Shown here: positions 6,971 through 13,267 of the stretch, one piece after another | Position numbering within the stretch: the stretch's first letter is position 1 | Layout: each line of letters opens with the position of its first letter | Source of the DNA: an uncultured Oscillospiraceae bacterium | GTDB lineage: Bacteria; Bacillota; Clostridia; Oscillospirales; Acutalibacteraceae | Direction of reading: 5' to 3' | Length of the DNA: 13,267 bases | NCBI GenBank assembly: GCA_900546265.1 | Contig: URCA01000063.1 | Coordinates: forward strand, 1-13,267 | Made by a program: the position numbers and the translations under genes | The notes under the pieces: generated by a model | What the model saw: only the letters and a program-made list of their open reading frames with translations | Told to the model about the DNA's origin: nothing | Databases searched by the model: none

Positions 6971-7297
6971 ATGGCCTATGATACCCCCTGCCAGCCGGAA
7001 TCCTCTATTCCATCTGAAACATGCGGATGCAAGCAGGATGGATGCGAAAAGGTCGGTTACCAATATGCGGATATCAGCGTTCCGGTAGAATTGAAATCGG
7101 ATGCGAGTATTGGCGAGGTAACGGTGGAATGCTGCGGTGAGCCTTGTGTGAATTGTCGTGAATGCGACTGCGGAGACGCATGTGAAATCGTCGTCACGCA
7201 AAAGGTGAACATCCGCATTCCGGTCCATTATCAGGTAACCGCATGCATGGGTGACAGCACCATGAACTGCGATTGCGGCGGCTCCTGCTGTCAATAA
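6971..7297 (+). CDS. Cysteine-rich protein of unknown function, copy B
   Basis: This is a tandem paralog of copy A: 108 aa with 16 Cys, an unusually high 15 percent. Shared landmarks in order are VGYQ (28-31), ISVPVEL (35-41), TVECCGEP (51-58), VTQKVNIRIPVHYQVTA (75-91) and MGDSTMNC (93-100). It adds Cys-dense stretches CVNCRECDCGDAC (59-71) and a CDCGGSCC tail. AGAGGAGG (6953-6960), inside the end of copy A, lies 10 nt before the ATG at 6971. An in-frame TTG at 6962 lies only 1 nt after that site and is unlikely to be the start. The intergenic gap is 5 nt, so the two are cotranscribed. There is no signal peptide. A duplicated pair with divergent Cys content may form a hetero-assembly; the function is not inferred further. 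Confidence 0.8.
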   Translation: MAYDTPCQPESSIPSETCGCKQDGCEKVGYQYADISVPVELKSDASIGEVTVECCGEPCVNCRECDCGDACEIVVTQKVNIRIPVHYQVTACMGDSTMNCDCGGSCCQ

Positions 7298-7305
7298 TTT
7301 TCTGT

Positions 7306-7334
7306 GGCGCGTTGCGACGAAATCGCAACGCGCC
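7306..7334 (+). terminator. Hairpin terminator of the cysteine-rich pair
   Basis: A perfect 12-bp stem GGCGCGTTGCGA / TCGCAACGCGCC encloses the 5-nt loop CGAAA, 8 nt after the stop. The tail TACTTATTAC is only weakly T-rich, so termination may be less efficient than at the other sites. Confidence 0.75.
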
Positions 7335-7532
7335 TACTTATTACGCAGATCTCTTATGGATATCTTGAATTGCATGGTCGGTTTCACGTCATGCGTTGTC
7401 TTACGCTGTGTTATACTTTGGCTGGGATAGTGGGGGACGCAGAACTTTTATAACTTTTGGGATGTATTTCCAACTAAGATCGGTATAATCTTTTGGAATT
7501 TCTTTAAATAATATTAATTTTGTAAAGATCGA
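7335..7532. other. AT-rich gap without a supported gene
   Basis: Together with the flanking regulatory parts, about 340 bp between copy B and the lipoprotein carry no gene I can support. A 60-codon minus-strand frame (7401-7583) has no good ribosome binding site and no family resemblance. A TATAAT-like box at 7484-7489 lacks a fitting -35. I saw no tRNA, riboswitch or mobile element. The base composition is clearly more AT-rich than the genes on either side. Confidence 0.5.
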
Positions 7533-7579
7533 TCGACAATTTCTGCTTTTTGTGATAGGATATATCATGAAATTGTCGA
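7533..7579. promoter_or_regulatory. Promoter bracketed by an 11-bp inverted repeat, upstream of the lipoprotein
   Basis: The arms TCGACAATTTC (7533-7543) and GAAATTGTCGA (7569-7579) are perfect reverse complements 25 nt apart. A candidate promoter, TCGACA (7533-7538), 17 nt, TAGGAT (7556-7561), fits exactly between and over them. One arm therefore covers the -35 box and the other the likely start. A second small dyad ATTTGT-AGG-ACAAAT lies at 7611-7625. The regulator is unknown. Confidence 0.55.
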
Positions 7580-7641
7580 ACAAGTGCGAGTTATTTCGAA
7601 TTTTTCATGCATTTGTAGGACAAATTTGAGGAGGAAAACGA

Positions 7642-8151
7642 ATGAAAAAGGTATGGACTCTCATTGCTTGCTTCGCCGCTTGTCTGTCTCTGGCCGCTTG
7701 CGGCACCGATTCGAACAGCAGCACGCCGGGCAGCACCGTCGCTACCACCACCACGGCCAAAACCGAGGCGGCCGACAAGACGGAGAAAACCACCGCGGCG
7801 ACAACCGCGGCGACCAAGGAGCAGGGTTCCGCCGCCGGCATGACGTTGGAAGCGTATATCGCCTCGATCCAGGACAGCATTGATCAAATGTCCGCCGCCA
7901 CGGAAAGCAGCGGCATGAAGATGAAGGTGTTCGCACGGGGCAAGTCCCTGGTGTACAGCTATCAGTATACCATCGATCTCGGGGATACGTCGCTGCTGAA
8001 ATCCACCTTTGAGCAGGCGCTGGCTTCGACGGAAAGCACCTTCTCCAGCGTCCTGTCCGCCATGAAGCTCGTGGTGCCGGACGCGGAGTCCGTGACCGTT
8101 GAGTATCTGGACAAGGCCGGCAAGGTCATCGTTTCCAAGGAATTCAAATAA
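7642..8151 (+). CDS. Secreted lipoprotein with a DUF4854-like domain
   Basis: This 169-aa protein has a lipoprotein signal peptide: a basic start, a hydrophobic core and the lipobox LAAC, with Cys20 as the lipidated residue. A low-complexity Thr/Ala/Lys/Glu linker (about 21-65) probably spans the cell wall. The C-terminal domain (about 67-169) starts LEAYIASIQDSIDQM, continues with MKMKVFARGKSLVYSYQY, and ends VTVEYLDKAGKVIVSKEF. From memory this matches DUF4854, a small domain on Clostridial lipoproteins without known function. GAGGAGG at 7628-7634 is 7 nt from the ATG. It is a single gene with its own promoter and a strong terminator, and codon third positions are GC-rich. It acts at the outer face of the membrane; no enzymatic residues are evident. 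Confidence 0.85.
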   Translation: MKKVWTLIACFAACLSLAACGTDSNSSTPGSTVATTTTAKTEAADKTEKTTAATTAATKEQGSAAGMTLEAYIASIQDSIDQMSAATESSGMKMKVFARGKSLVYSYQYTIDLGDTSLLKSTFEQALASTESTFSSVLSAMKLVVPDAESVTVEYLDKAGKVIVSKEFK

Positions 8152-8167
8152 GCTTATACAGCAAGAT

Positions 8168-8211
8168 AAAGCCCGAGGGGAGAGTAAATCGCTCTCCCCT
8201 CGGGCTTTTTT
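8168..8211 (+). terminator. Strong, possibly bidirectional terminator
   Basis: A perfect 14-bp stem GCCCGAGGGGAGAG / CTCTCCCCTCGGGC has a 7-nt loop, AAA before it and TTTTTT after it. It lies between the convergent lipoprotein and tetR genes. On the minus strand it is followed by TTTATCTT, so it may also end the tetR transcript. Confidence 0.95.
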
Positions 8212-8229
8212 GTTCATCATAGGCGCCTT

Positions 8230-8805
8230 TTATTTCAGGGCCTGTCCGCCGCAGGAGATGATTCGCTGCGCCAGCCGCGCCATTTCTTCGGGGGATTCCT
8301 TCATGCCGGTTTCCAGCCATCGCTGGAATAATCCAATACAGCCGTACACGATGAACTCATAGAAATACTCGAAGCGTTCCGAATGCGCGCCCTCATACGC
8401 GGCGGTGATTTCCTGAAAGCATTTGTCCTTGACAATGGCCTTCAGCCGGTTGACAAAGGCGTGATCGCCGTTGGGCCCCAACAGCGCAATGGCCATGTCG
8501 GAGTAGTTGATAAAGAAATGAAAGATATCGTTCAAAATGGGGTAAGGGTTTTCCGCGTTGACGATGGAGGGCTGCGCGTTCAAAATCTGATTGAATTCCT
8601 CGAACATTTCCGCCTCCACCTGCTCGAGCATATCGTATACATCCTTATAATGCAGGTAGAACGTCCCCCGGTTAATGTCAACCATGTCGGCGATTTCCCG
8701 TACCGTGATGTCCTTAATCGGTTTTTCCTGCAGCAGCTTCGTCAGGGCGAGACGAAGCTGCCTTTTTGTTTTGCGGACACGCCTGTCGACTTTCTTTTCC
8801 TCCAT
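8230..8805 (-). CDS. TetR/AcrR-family transcriptional regulator (MmpL operon)
   Basis: This 191-aa protein has a TetR DNA-binding domain at residues 10-58 (KTKRQLRLALTKLLQEKPI) and a helix-turn-helix at 33-52 (DITVREIADMVDINRGTFYLHY), matching the consensus closely. The C-terminal part resembles the DhaS-like TetR_C group (YEFIVYGCIGLFQRWLETGMKESPEEMA). The ATG at 8805 follows AAGGGAG on the minus strand, 7 nt away. It is divergent from the MmpL operon with a 202-nt gap containing a 21-bp near-palindrome, so it probably represses itself and perhaps the exporter. It is only distantly similar to the TetR at 4483 and its putative operator is different. Ligand unknown. Confidence 0.93.
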   Translation of the reverse strand: MEEKKVDRRVRKTKRQLRLALTKLLQEKPIKDITVREIADMVDINRGTFYLHYKDVYDMLEQVEAEMFEEFNQILNAQPSIVNAENPYPILNDIFHFFINYSDMAIALLGPNGDHAFVNRLKAIVKDKCFQEITAAYEGAHSERFEYFYEFIVYGCIGLFQRWLETGMKESPEEMARLAQRIISCGGQALK

Positions 8806-8840
8806 GACCGCTCTCCCTTTCGCTACTCAACAATTTTATA

Positions 8841-8870
8841 ATTTTATGTCTATTATTTAATAATGGACAA
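8841..8870 (-). promoter_or_regulatory. Promoter and operator of the divergent tetR gene
   Basis: On the minus strand TTGTCC (8870-8865) and TAAAAT (8846-8841) are 18 nt apart. Between and over them lies a 21-bp near-palindrome (8848-8868) with arms GTCTATTATT and AATAATGGAC around a central T, matching at 9 of 10 arm positions. A protein bound there would directly block this promoter. Confidence 0.7.
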
Positions 8871-8912
8871 GGGATATGATTATTAACGCACACTTGGTTA
8901 CTTATCTGGTGA

Positions 8913-8940
8913 TTGCTTTCTGAACTAATATTAATATAAT
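8913..8940 (+). promoter_or_regulatory. Candidate promoter of the MmpL operon
   Basis: TTGCTT (8913-8918) and a perfect TATAAT (8935-8940) are spaced by 16 nt, leaving a leader of about 60 nt before the start codon. A 10-bp palindrome ATATTAATAT (8928-8937) overlaps the -10 box but is low in complexity. Further short dyads, TAGGCCTA (8946-8953) and AACAGCTGTT (8960-8969), lie in the leader. Confidence 0.6.
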
Positions 8941-9007
8941 ATAACTAGGCCTAAAAGTCAACAGCTGTTCATTTTAAATATTTCAAGTTTATTAGGGGGA
9001 GCGATCT

Positions 9008-11104
9008 ATGGTCAAATTCGGCAAGGCGATCGTCAAGCTGCGAATTCCGATTCTGATCCTTGGGGTATTGCTGCTGATCCCATCGGTTTTCGGCATGATG
9101 AACACCAGGATAAACTACGATATGCTGGATTATCTGCCCGGGGACATGGACACGGTAAAAGGGCAGGACATTCTGCTGGACGAATTCGGCAAGGGCGCCT
9201 TTTCCCTGGTGGTGGTCGAAGGCATGGAGCCCAAGGACATCGCCGCCATGAGGGAGAAAATCGAAACGATCGAGCATGTGGAAACGGTGCTGTGGTACGA
9301 CAGCCTGGTGGATTTGTCCGTTCCCATGGAAATGCTGCCCGATAAGCTTTATGAGGCCTTCAACCGGGGCGACAGCACCATGATGGCGATTTTCTTCGAC
9401 ACCTCTACCTCCGCGGATGAAACCATGGAGGCCATATCGCAAATTCGTTCGGTGGCCGGCAAGCAGTGCTTTGTTTCGGGTCTGTCGGCGTTGGTGACCG
9501 ATTTAAAGGGCTTGTGCGAGCATGAGGAACCCATTTACGTCGCCCTGGCGGTGGTGCTGGCCTGTGCGGTTATGATGCTGTTTATGGATTCCTGGGTCAT
9601 CCCGTTCATCTTCCTGATGAGCATCGGCATGGCGATTCTCTACAACCTGGGCAGCAACTTCTTTATGGGCGAGATTTCCTACATAACCAAGGCGTTGTCC
9701 GCCGTTCTGCAGTTGGGCGTCACCATGGACTATTCCATTTTTCTCTGGCACAGCTACTCCGAGCAGAAGGTCCGCTTTCAAGGGGACAAAAACCGGGCCA
9801 TGGCCCACGCCATTTCCAACACCATCACGTCGGTGGTGGGCAGCTCGGTGACGACGGTGGCCGGTTTCCTGGCGTTGTGCTTCATGACGTTCACCTTGGG
9901 GCGGGATTTGGGCCTGGTCATGGCCAAGGGCGTGGTCTTGGGCGTAATCGCCTGTATCACCATCCTCCCGGCCATGATTCTCGTGTTCGATAAGCTGATT
10001 GAGAAAACCCGGCATCGCCCGCTCCTGCCCAAAATGGATAAGTTCGTGGGCTTTGTCACCAAGCGATCCTGGATTTTCCTGGTGGTTTTTCTCATTGCTC
10101 TGGTTCCCGCGTTTTATGGCTACCGGAATGCGAAGGTTTACTACGAGCTGAGCGAGGCCCTTCCCAAGGATATGGAGAACATCGTCGCCACCACGAAGCT
10201 GCAGGAGACCTTCGATATGGCGTCCACCCACATGATTCTGGCCGACGCCAAGCTGTCCGCCAAGGACGCGAAGGCCATGATGGACGAAATCGAAACCGTC
10301 GACGGCGTGAAATATGCCATCGGGTTTAATAGCCTGGTCGGCTCGGCTGTTCCGGAGGAAGTTCTGCCCGAGTCGCTGACCAGCCTGCTTAAGAGCGATA
10401 AGTATCAGCTCATGCTGGTCAGTTCCCGGTACAAAGTGGCGTCCGACGAGGTCAACCGGCAGGTGGACGATATCAACGCCGTATTGAAAAAGTACGACAA
10501 AAACGGCATGCTCATCGGGGAAGCCCCCTGCACCAAGGATCTGATCACCGTCACCGACCGGGATTTTAAGGTGGTCAACATCATTTCCATCGCGGCGATT
10601 TTCATCATCATCGCCCTGGTGCTGAAATCCGTCACCCTGCCGGTCATCCTGGTGGCGGTCATTGAGTTCGCCATCTTCATCAATCTGGGCATTCCCTTCT
10701 ATACCGGCACGGCCCTGCCCTTTGTCGCCCCCATCTGCATCAGTACCATCCAGCTGGGCGCCACGGTGGACTATGCCATTCTGATGACCACCCGGTACAA
10801 AAAGGAGCGCTTCCGGGGCCGGGATAAGCATGAGGCCGTCAGGACGGCCCTGTCCGCGTCCATTCCCTCCATCACCGTCAGCGCTCTGGGCTTTTTCGCC
10901 GCCACCTTCGGCGTGGGCCTGTACTCGGATATCGATATGATTGGCTCCATGTGCAACCTGATGGCCCGCGGCGCCATCATCAGTATGCTATCGGTCATTC
11001 TCATTCTCCCCGCTATGTTCCTGCTGTTCGATAAAGTGATAGGCAAAACCACCCTGGGCATGCGGCCCAAACAGTCTCAAGGAGGTATCGGTCATGAAAA
11101 ATAA
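9008..11104 (+). CDS. MmpL/RND-superfamily membrane transporter
   Basis: This 698-aa permease has two repeated halves. Each has one N-terminal membrane helix (12-30 and 354-372), an extracytoplasmic domain (about 35-170 and 375-515), and a block of five membrane helices (175-330 and 520-675). The proton-relay Asp-Tyr pairs known from MmpL3 are present in both halves: LGVTMDYSI (Asp241-Tyr242) and LGATVDYAI (Asp588-Tyr589). It is therefore likely an active, proton-driven exporter or lipid mover. The ectodomains are short, as in the Firmicute YdfJ-like group. ATG 9008 follows GGGGGAG (8995-9001), a 6-nt spacer. The next gene starts 11 nt before the stop. Divergent TetR control suggests a toxic or signalling small molecule or lipid as substrate; the sequence does not reveal which. 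Confidence 0.93.
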   Translation: MVKFGKAIVKLRIPILILGVLLLIPSVFGMMNTRINYDMLDYLPGDMDTVKGQDILLDEFGKGAFSLVVVEGMEPKDIAAMREKIETIEHVETVLWYDSLVDLSVPMEMLPDKLYEAFNRGDSTMMAIFFDTSTSADETMEAISQIRSVAGKQCFVSGLSALVTDLKGLCEHEEPIYVALAVVLACAVMMLFMDSWVIPFIFLMSIGMAILYNLGSNFFMGEISYITKALSAVLQLGVTMDYSIFLWHSYSEQKVRFQGDKNRAMAHAISNTITSVVGSSVTTVAGFLALCFMTFTLGRDLGLVMAKGVVLGVIACITILPAMILVFDKLIEKTRHRPLLPKMDKFVGFVTKRSWIFLVVFLIALVPAFYGYRNAKVYYELSEALPKDMENIVATTKLQETFDMASTHMILADAKLSAKDAKAMMDEIETVDGVKYAIGFNSLVGSAVPEEVLPESLTSLLKSDKYQLMLVSSRYKVASDEVNRQVDDINAVLKKYDKNGMLIGEAPCTKDLITVTDRDFKVVNIISIAAIFIIIALVLKSVTLPVILVAVIEFAIFINLGIPFYTGTALPFVAPICISTIQLGATVDYAILMTTRYKKERFRGRDKHEAVRTALSASIPSITVSALGFFAATFGVGLYSDIDMIGSMCNLMARGAIISMLSVILILPAMFLLFDKVIGKTTLGMRPKQSQGGIGHEK

Positions 11105-13130
11105 GCTGCCTGTTAAAATTCTTGCCATCCTGCTGTCCTGCGGGCTGCTGACCGTGGGCGTGGGGGCCGCCCTGGCCCTGCAGCCGGCGGACGCCGCGCC
11201 GCCGGCTTCCGCCGCAACCAAGGAGCCGCAGCCGGCCGGCGCGGTTCAAAAGGAAGAAACGGTATACGTCTTGGCCAACGCCGACGGCACCGTGAGGAAA
11301 ATCATTGTCAGCGACTGGCTGAAAAACACGCTCAAGCAGGACGTAATCGCCGACAAAAACGAGCTGTCCGAGGTGACGAACGTCAAAGGCGACGAGGGCT
11401 ATTCCATGAACCCCGACAATATGCGGCTGTGGGACGCGAAGGGGCAGGATATTTATTATCAGGGCGAGATCCAGAAAAAGCTGCCTGTGGACATCTCCAT
11501 CTCTTACAAACTGGACGGCCGCAGCATCTCCGCCGAGGAACTGGCCGGTAAAAGCGGCAAGGTCACCATGACCTTTACCTACACCAATAACCAGAAGCAG
11601 CCGGTGACCATCGATGGAAAAACGGAGGAGCTGTATGTGCCCTTCGTGATGCTGACCGGCATGATTCTGGACAACGATCACTTCCAGAATGTAACCGTCA
11701 GCAACGGCAAGGTTATCAGCGACGGGGATAAGAGCGTGGTTATCGGCTTTGCCCTGCCCGGTATGCAGGAGAATCTGAATCTTCCGGCGGATCGGCTGGA
11801 GCTTCCCTCCAGCGTGGAAATCACCGCCGACGCGACGGCGTTTTCCCTCATGACCACCATGACCATCGCCACCAACGATGTGTTTAACGAACTGGATCCC
11901 GACAAGCTGAACGATCTTAATCAACTGGGCGATTCGCTCGATGAACTCGGCGCCGCCGCCGGGAAACTGGTGGACGGCTCCTCCGCGCTGTACAGCGGCC
12001 TAAGCTCCCTGCTTGCCAAATCGGGCGACCTGATTAAGGGGATCGACCAGCTGGCCGCCGGCGCCAAGGAGCTGAGCGCCGGCGCCGGGAAGCTGCAAGG
12101 CGGCGCCGCCGATTTGCAGTCCGGCGCGAACGAGCTGGCTGACGGCCTGCAGCAGCTGTCTAAAAACAGCGCGGCCCTGAATGAGGGGGCTCAAACCGTC
12201 TTCAACACCCTCCTGGCCGCCGCCGATTCCCAGCTGGCCGCCGCCGGGCTGCAGACGCCGAAGCTGACGATCGACAATTACGCGAAGGTTCTCGATCAGA
12301 TCCTCGCCTCCCTCAGCGAGGAGGCGGTGCGCAAGACCGCCGACGCGGCGGCGCTGGAAAAGGTCACCGCGGCGGTGAACGCGCAGGAAAGCGCCGTGCG
12401 CGCCCAAGTACAGGCGGTTGTTCGAAACCGCGTGCTGGAGGCGGTGCTGCAAACGCTGCATCCGCCCATCACCGTGGAGCAGTTCGCGCAGGCCCCCAAG
12501 GAGGTACAGGCCGCGGTTAATGCCGCCGTGGATCAACAGATGGGCACCGACGCGATAAAGGATCAGGTGGATACCGCCGTCCGGCAGCAAATCCAGCAGC
12601 TGATCGCGGATACTATGAAAAGCGCCGAGGTGCAGGCTCAAATTGAAGAAGCGGTGCAGAAAGCGGCCGCCGGCCGGGACAGCATCCAGACGCTGCGTAA
12701 GCAGCTGGACAGCTATCAGGAATTCTACACCGGCCTGCGGACGTATACCGCCGGCGTGGACGCGGCGGGCGCGGGCAGCGGCCAGCTGAAGGATGGTGCG
12801 GCGGATCTGGCCGGCGGCGCGGCGGATTTAGCGAAAGGCGCCGACCAGCTCTTAGCCGGTGTGCTGGAGCTGCAGAAGGGCGGCGCCGCCCTGATCGGCG
12901 GCGAGAAGGAGCTGAAAGCCGGCGCTATGCAGCTGTCCGACGGCATGAAGGAATTCAACAACAACGGCATCAAAAAGCTGACGGAGGTGTACGATGGCGA
13001 CGTCAGCGTCCTCGTGGAACGTGTAAAAGCCGTCATCCGCATCTCCAAGAGTTACCAGACCTTTGCCGGCGCGTCGGATGAAACCGACGGCAGCGTGAAA
13101 TTCATCTACAAGACCGACGGCATCGAATAG
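11094..13130 (+). CDS. Exported heptad-repeat (YhgE-like) partner of the MmpL permease
   Basis: This 678-aa protein has a signal peptide or membrane anchor at residues 8-34 (VKILAILLSCGLLTVGVGAA), a Pro/Ala linker, and a beta-rich domain (about 52-265). Two blocks of Leu-Gly heptads follow (about 286-365 and 555-620), with repeats such as AKELSAG, AGKLQGG, ADLQSGA and AADLAGG. A long helical stretch (395-545) rich in Ala, Gln and Val joins them, which suggests an antiparallel coiled-coil hairpin. The last part ends in SDETDGSVKFIYKTDGIE. Heptads of this xxxLxxG type are known from YhgE/Pip proteins, but here no C-terminal membrane helices are present. AAGGAGGT (11079-11086) lies inside the end of mmpL, and the start overlaps it by 11 nt, so the two are translationally coupled. 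A role as extracytoplasmic adaptor of the permease is inference. Confidence 0.85.
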   Translation: MKNKLPVKILAILLSCGLLTVGVGAALALQPADAAPPASAATKEPQPAGAVQKEETVYVLANADGTVRKIIVSDWLKNTLKQDVIADKNELSEVTNVKGDEGYSMNPDNMRLWDAKGQDIYYQGEIQKKLPVDISISYKLDGRSISAEELAGKSGKVTMTFTYTNNQKQPVTIDGKTEELYVPFVMLTGMILDNDHFQNVTVSNGKVISDGDKSVVIGFALPGMQENLNLPADRLELPSSVEITADATAFSLMTTMTIATNDVFNELDPDKLNDLNQLGDSLDELGAAAGKLVDGSSALYSGLSSLLAKSGDLIKGIDQLAAGAKELSAGAGKLQGGAADLQSGANELADGLQQLSKNSAALNEGAQTVFNTLLAAADSQLAAAGLQTPKLTIDNYAKVLDQILASLSEEAVRKTADAAALEKVTAAVNAQESAVRAQVQAVVRNRVLEAVLQTLHPPITVEQFAQAPKEVQAAVNAAVDQQMGTDAIKDQVDTAVRQQIQQLIADTMKSAEVQAQIEEAVQKAAAGRDSIQTLRKQLDSYQEFYTGLRTYTAGVDAAGAGSGQLKDGAADLAGGAADLAKGADQLLAGVLELQKGGAALIGGEKELKAGAMQLSDGMKEFNNNGIKKLTEVYDGDVSVLVERVKAVIRISKSYQTFAGASDETDGSVKFIYKTDGIE

Positions 13131-13135
13131 CCTCA

Positions 13136-13162
13136 AGCACCCCGCCATTTCGGCGGGGTGCT
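13136..13162 (+). terminator. Hairpin after the MmpL operon
   Basis: A perfect 11-bp stem AGCACCCCGCC / GGCGGGGTGCT with loop ATTTC starts 6 nt after the stop. No T-run follows directly, so it may act as a transcript stabiliser or a weak terminator. Confidence 0.65.
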
Positions 13163-13227
13163 CAGTCTGTCAAAAAAGGGAATCCGCCATTCGTGAAACG
13201 AAAAAAGCGGAGGCGGGTTACCAATCG

Positions 13228-13258
13228 GTGTTTGCGAGGACATGTGCCTCGCAAACAC
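13228..13258. repeat. Perfect 12-bp inverted repeat near the window end
   Basis: The arms GTGTTTGCGAGG and CCTCGCAAACAC flank the loop ACATGTG. No T-run follows within the 9 bases left. It could be a terminator stem of a neighbouring gene, an operator or a mobile-element end; the window is too short to tell. Confidence 0.6.
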
Positions 13259-13267
13259 ACCTTATAG

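Noticed and set aside
7335..7532. Possible riboswitch or structured leader in the gap
   Set aside because: Short complementary pieces such as TGCGT and ACGCA exist, but I could not match any known riboswitch core, and the region lies upstream of the proposed lipoprotein promoter.
7401..7583. 60-codon minus-strand frame in the AT-rich gap
   Set aside because: It lacks a convincing ribosome binding site, overlaps the lipoprotein promoter dyad and resembles no family I know.
8383..8841. 152-codon plus-strand frame opposite the second tetR gene
   Set aside because: It is antisense to a clear TetR gene, and its start is not preceded by a ribosome binding site.
9503..10831. 442-codon minus-strand open frame
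   Set aside because: It lies fully antisense to the well-supported MmpL gene. Its product is rich in His, Gln, Gly and Asp, typical of a reversed GC-rich coding strand, with no domain and no ribosome binding site of note.
11013..11924. 303-codon minus-strand open frame over the mmpL/heptad-repeat junction
   Set aside because: It is antisense to two coupled genes with strong start signals and has no recognisable domain.
12055..12940. Direct repeats in the heptad-repeat gene as a possible repeat array
   Set aside because: The repeated GCCGGCGCC-type segments encode the protein heptads in frame; they have no fixed spacers and are not a CRISPR array.

Overview
The window looks like chromosome of a low-to-moderate GC Firmicute of class Clostridia, probably a gut-type member of the Oscillospiraceae or a related family. 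This is inferred from strong GGAGG ribosome binding sites, sigma-A-like promoters, CCA encoded in the tRNA gene, a lipoprotein with a Firmicute-style lipobox, and protein families I associate with gut Clostridia (PepD next to an OPT transporter, a 60-aa DUF6774-like protein, a DUF4854-like lipoprotein, an MmpL plus heptad-repeat pair). No search was possible, so all family names rest on motifs and memory.

Layout. Bases 1-91 hold the 3' end of a tRNA-Ala(CGC) and its terminator. Bases 169-3919 are a peptide-use cluster: a PepD-like M20 dipeptidase, an OPT-family oligopeptide transporter, and, 2 nt further on, a 113-aa stand-alone PqqD/RRE-like protein, closed by a terminator at 3991. A 60-aa protein with a GTG start lies on the minus strand at 4074-4256. 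Next, a TetR regulator (4483-5097) overlaps a CPA2-type cation:proton antiporter (5094-6350) by ATGA. Their promoter at 4416-4444 is overlapped by a 36-bp palindrome that is probably the regulator's own operator. After a strong terminator come two tandem cysteine-rich paralogs of unknown function (6609-6965 and 6971-7297). An AT-rich gap of about 340 bp follows and ends in a promoter bracketed by an 11-bp inverted repeat, which drives a DUF4854-like lipoprotein (7642-8151). A strong, possibly bidirectional terminator separates it from the convergent second TetR gene (8230-8805, minus). That gene is divergent from a two-gene efflux-type operon: an MmpL/RND permease (9008-11104) and an exported heptad-repeat protein (11094-13130). 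A 21-bp near-palindrome lies in the divergent gap. The window ends in two perfect hairpins.

How the parts work together (inference). The first cluster would import oligopeptides and cleave dipeptides in the cytoplasm, with the PqqD-like protein as an unexplained peptide-binding partner. The two TetR modules each pair a ligand sensor with a membrane transporter: one with a cation/proton exchanger, the other with an RND permease and its extracytoplasmic partner. The best candidates for undescribed biology are the cysteine-rich tandem pair, the OPT-PqqD pairing, and the MmpL/heptad-repeat envelope machine. No CRISPR array, insertion sequence, phage gene or classical defence system was seen.
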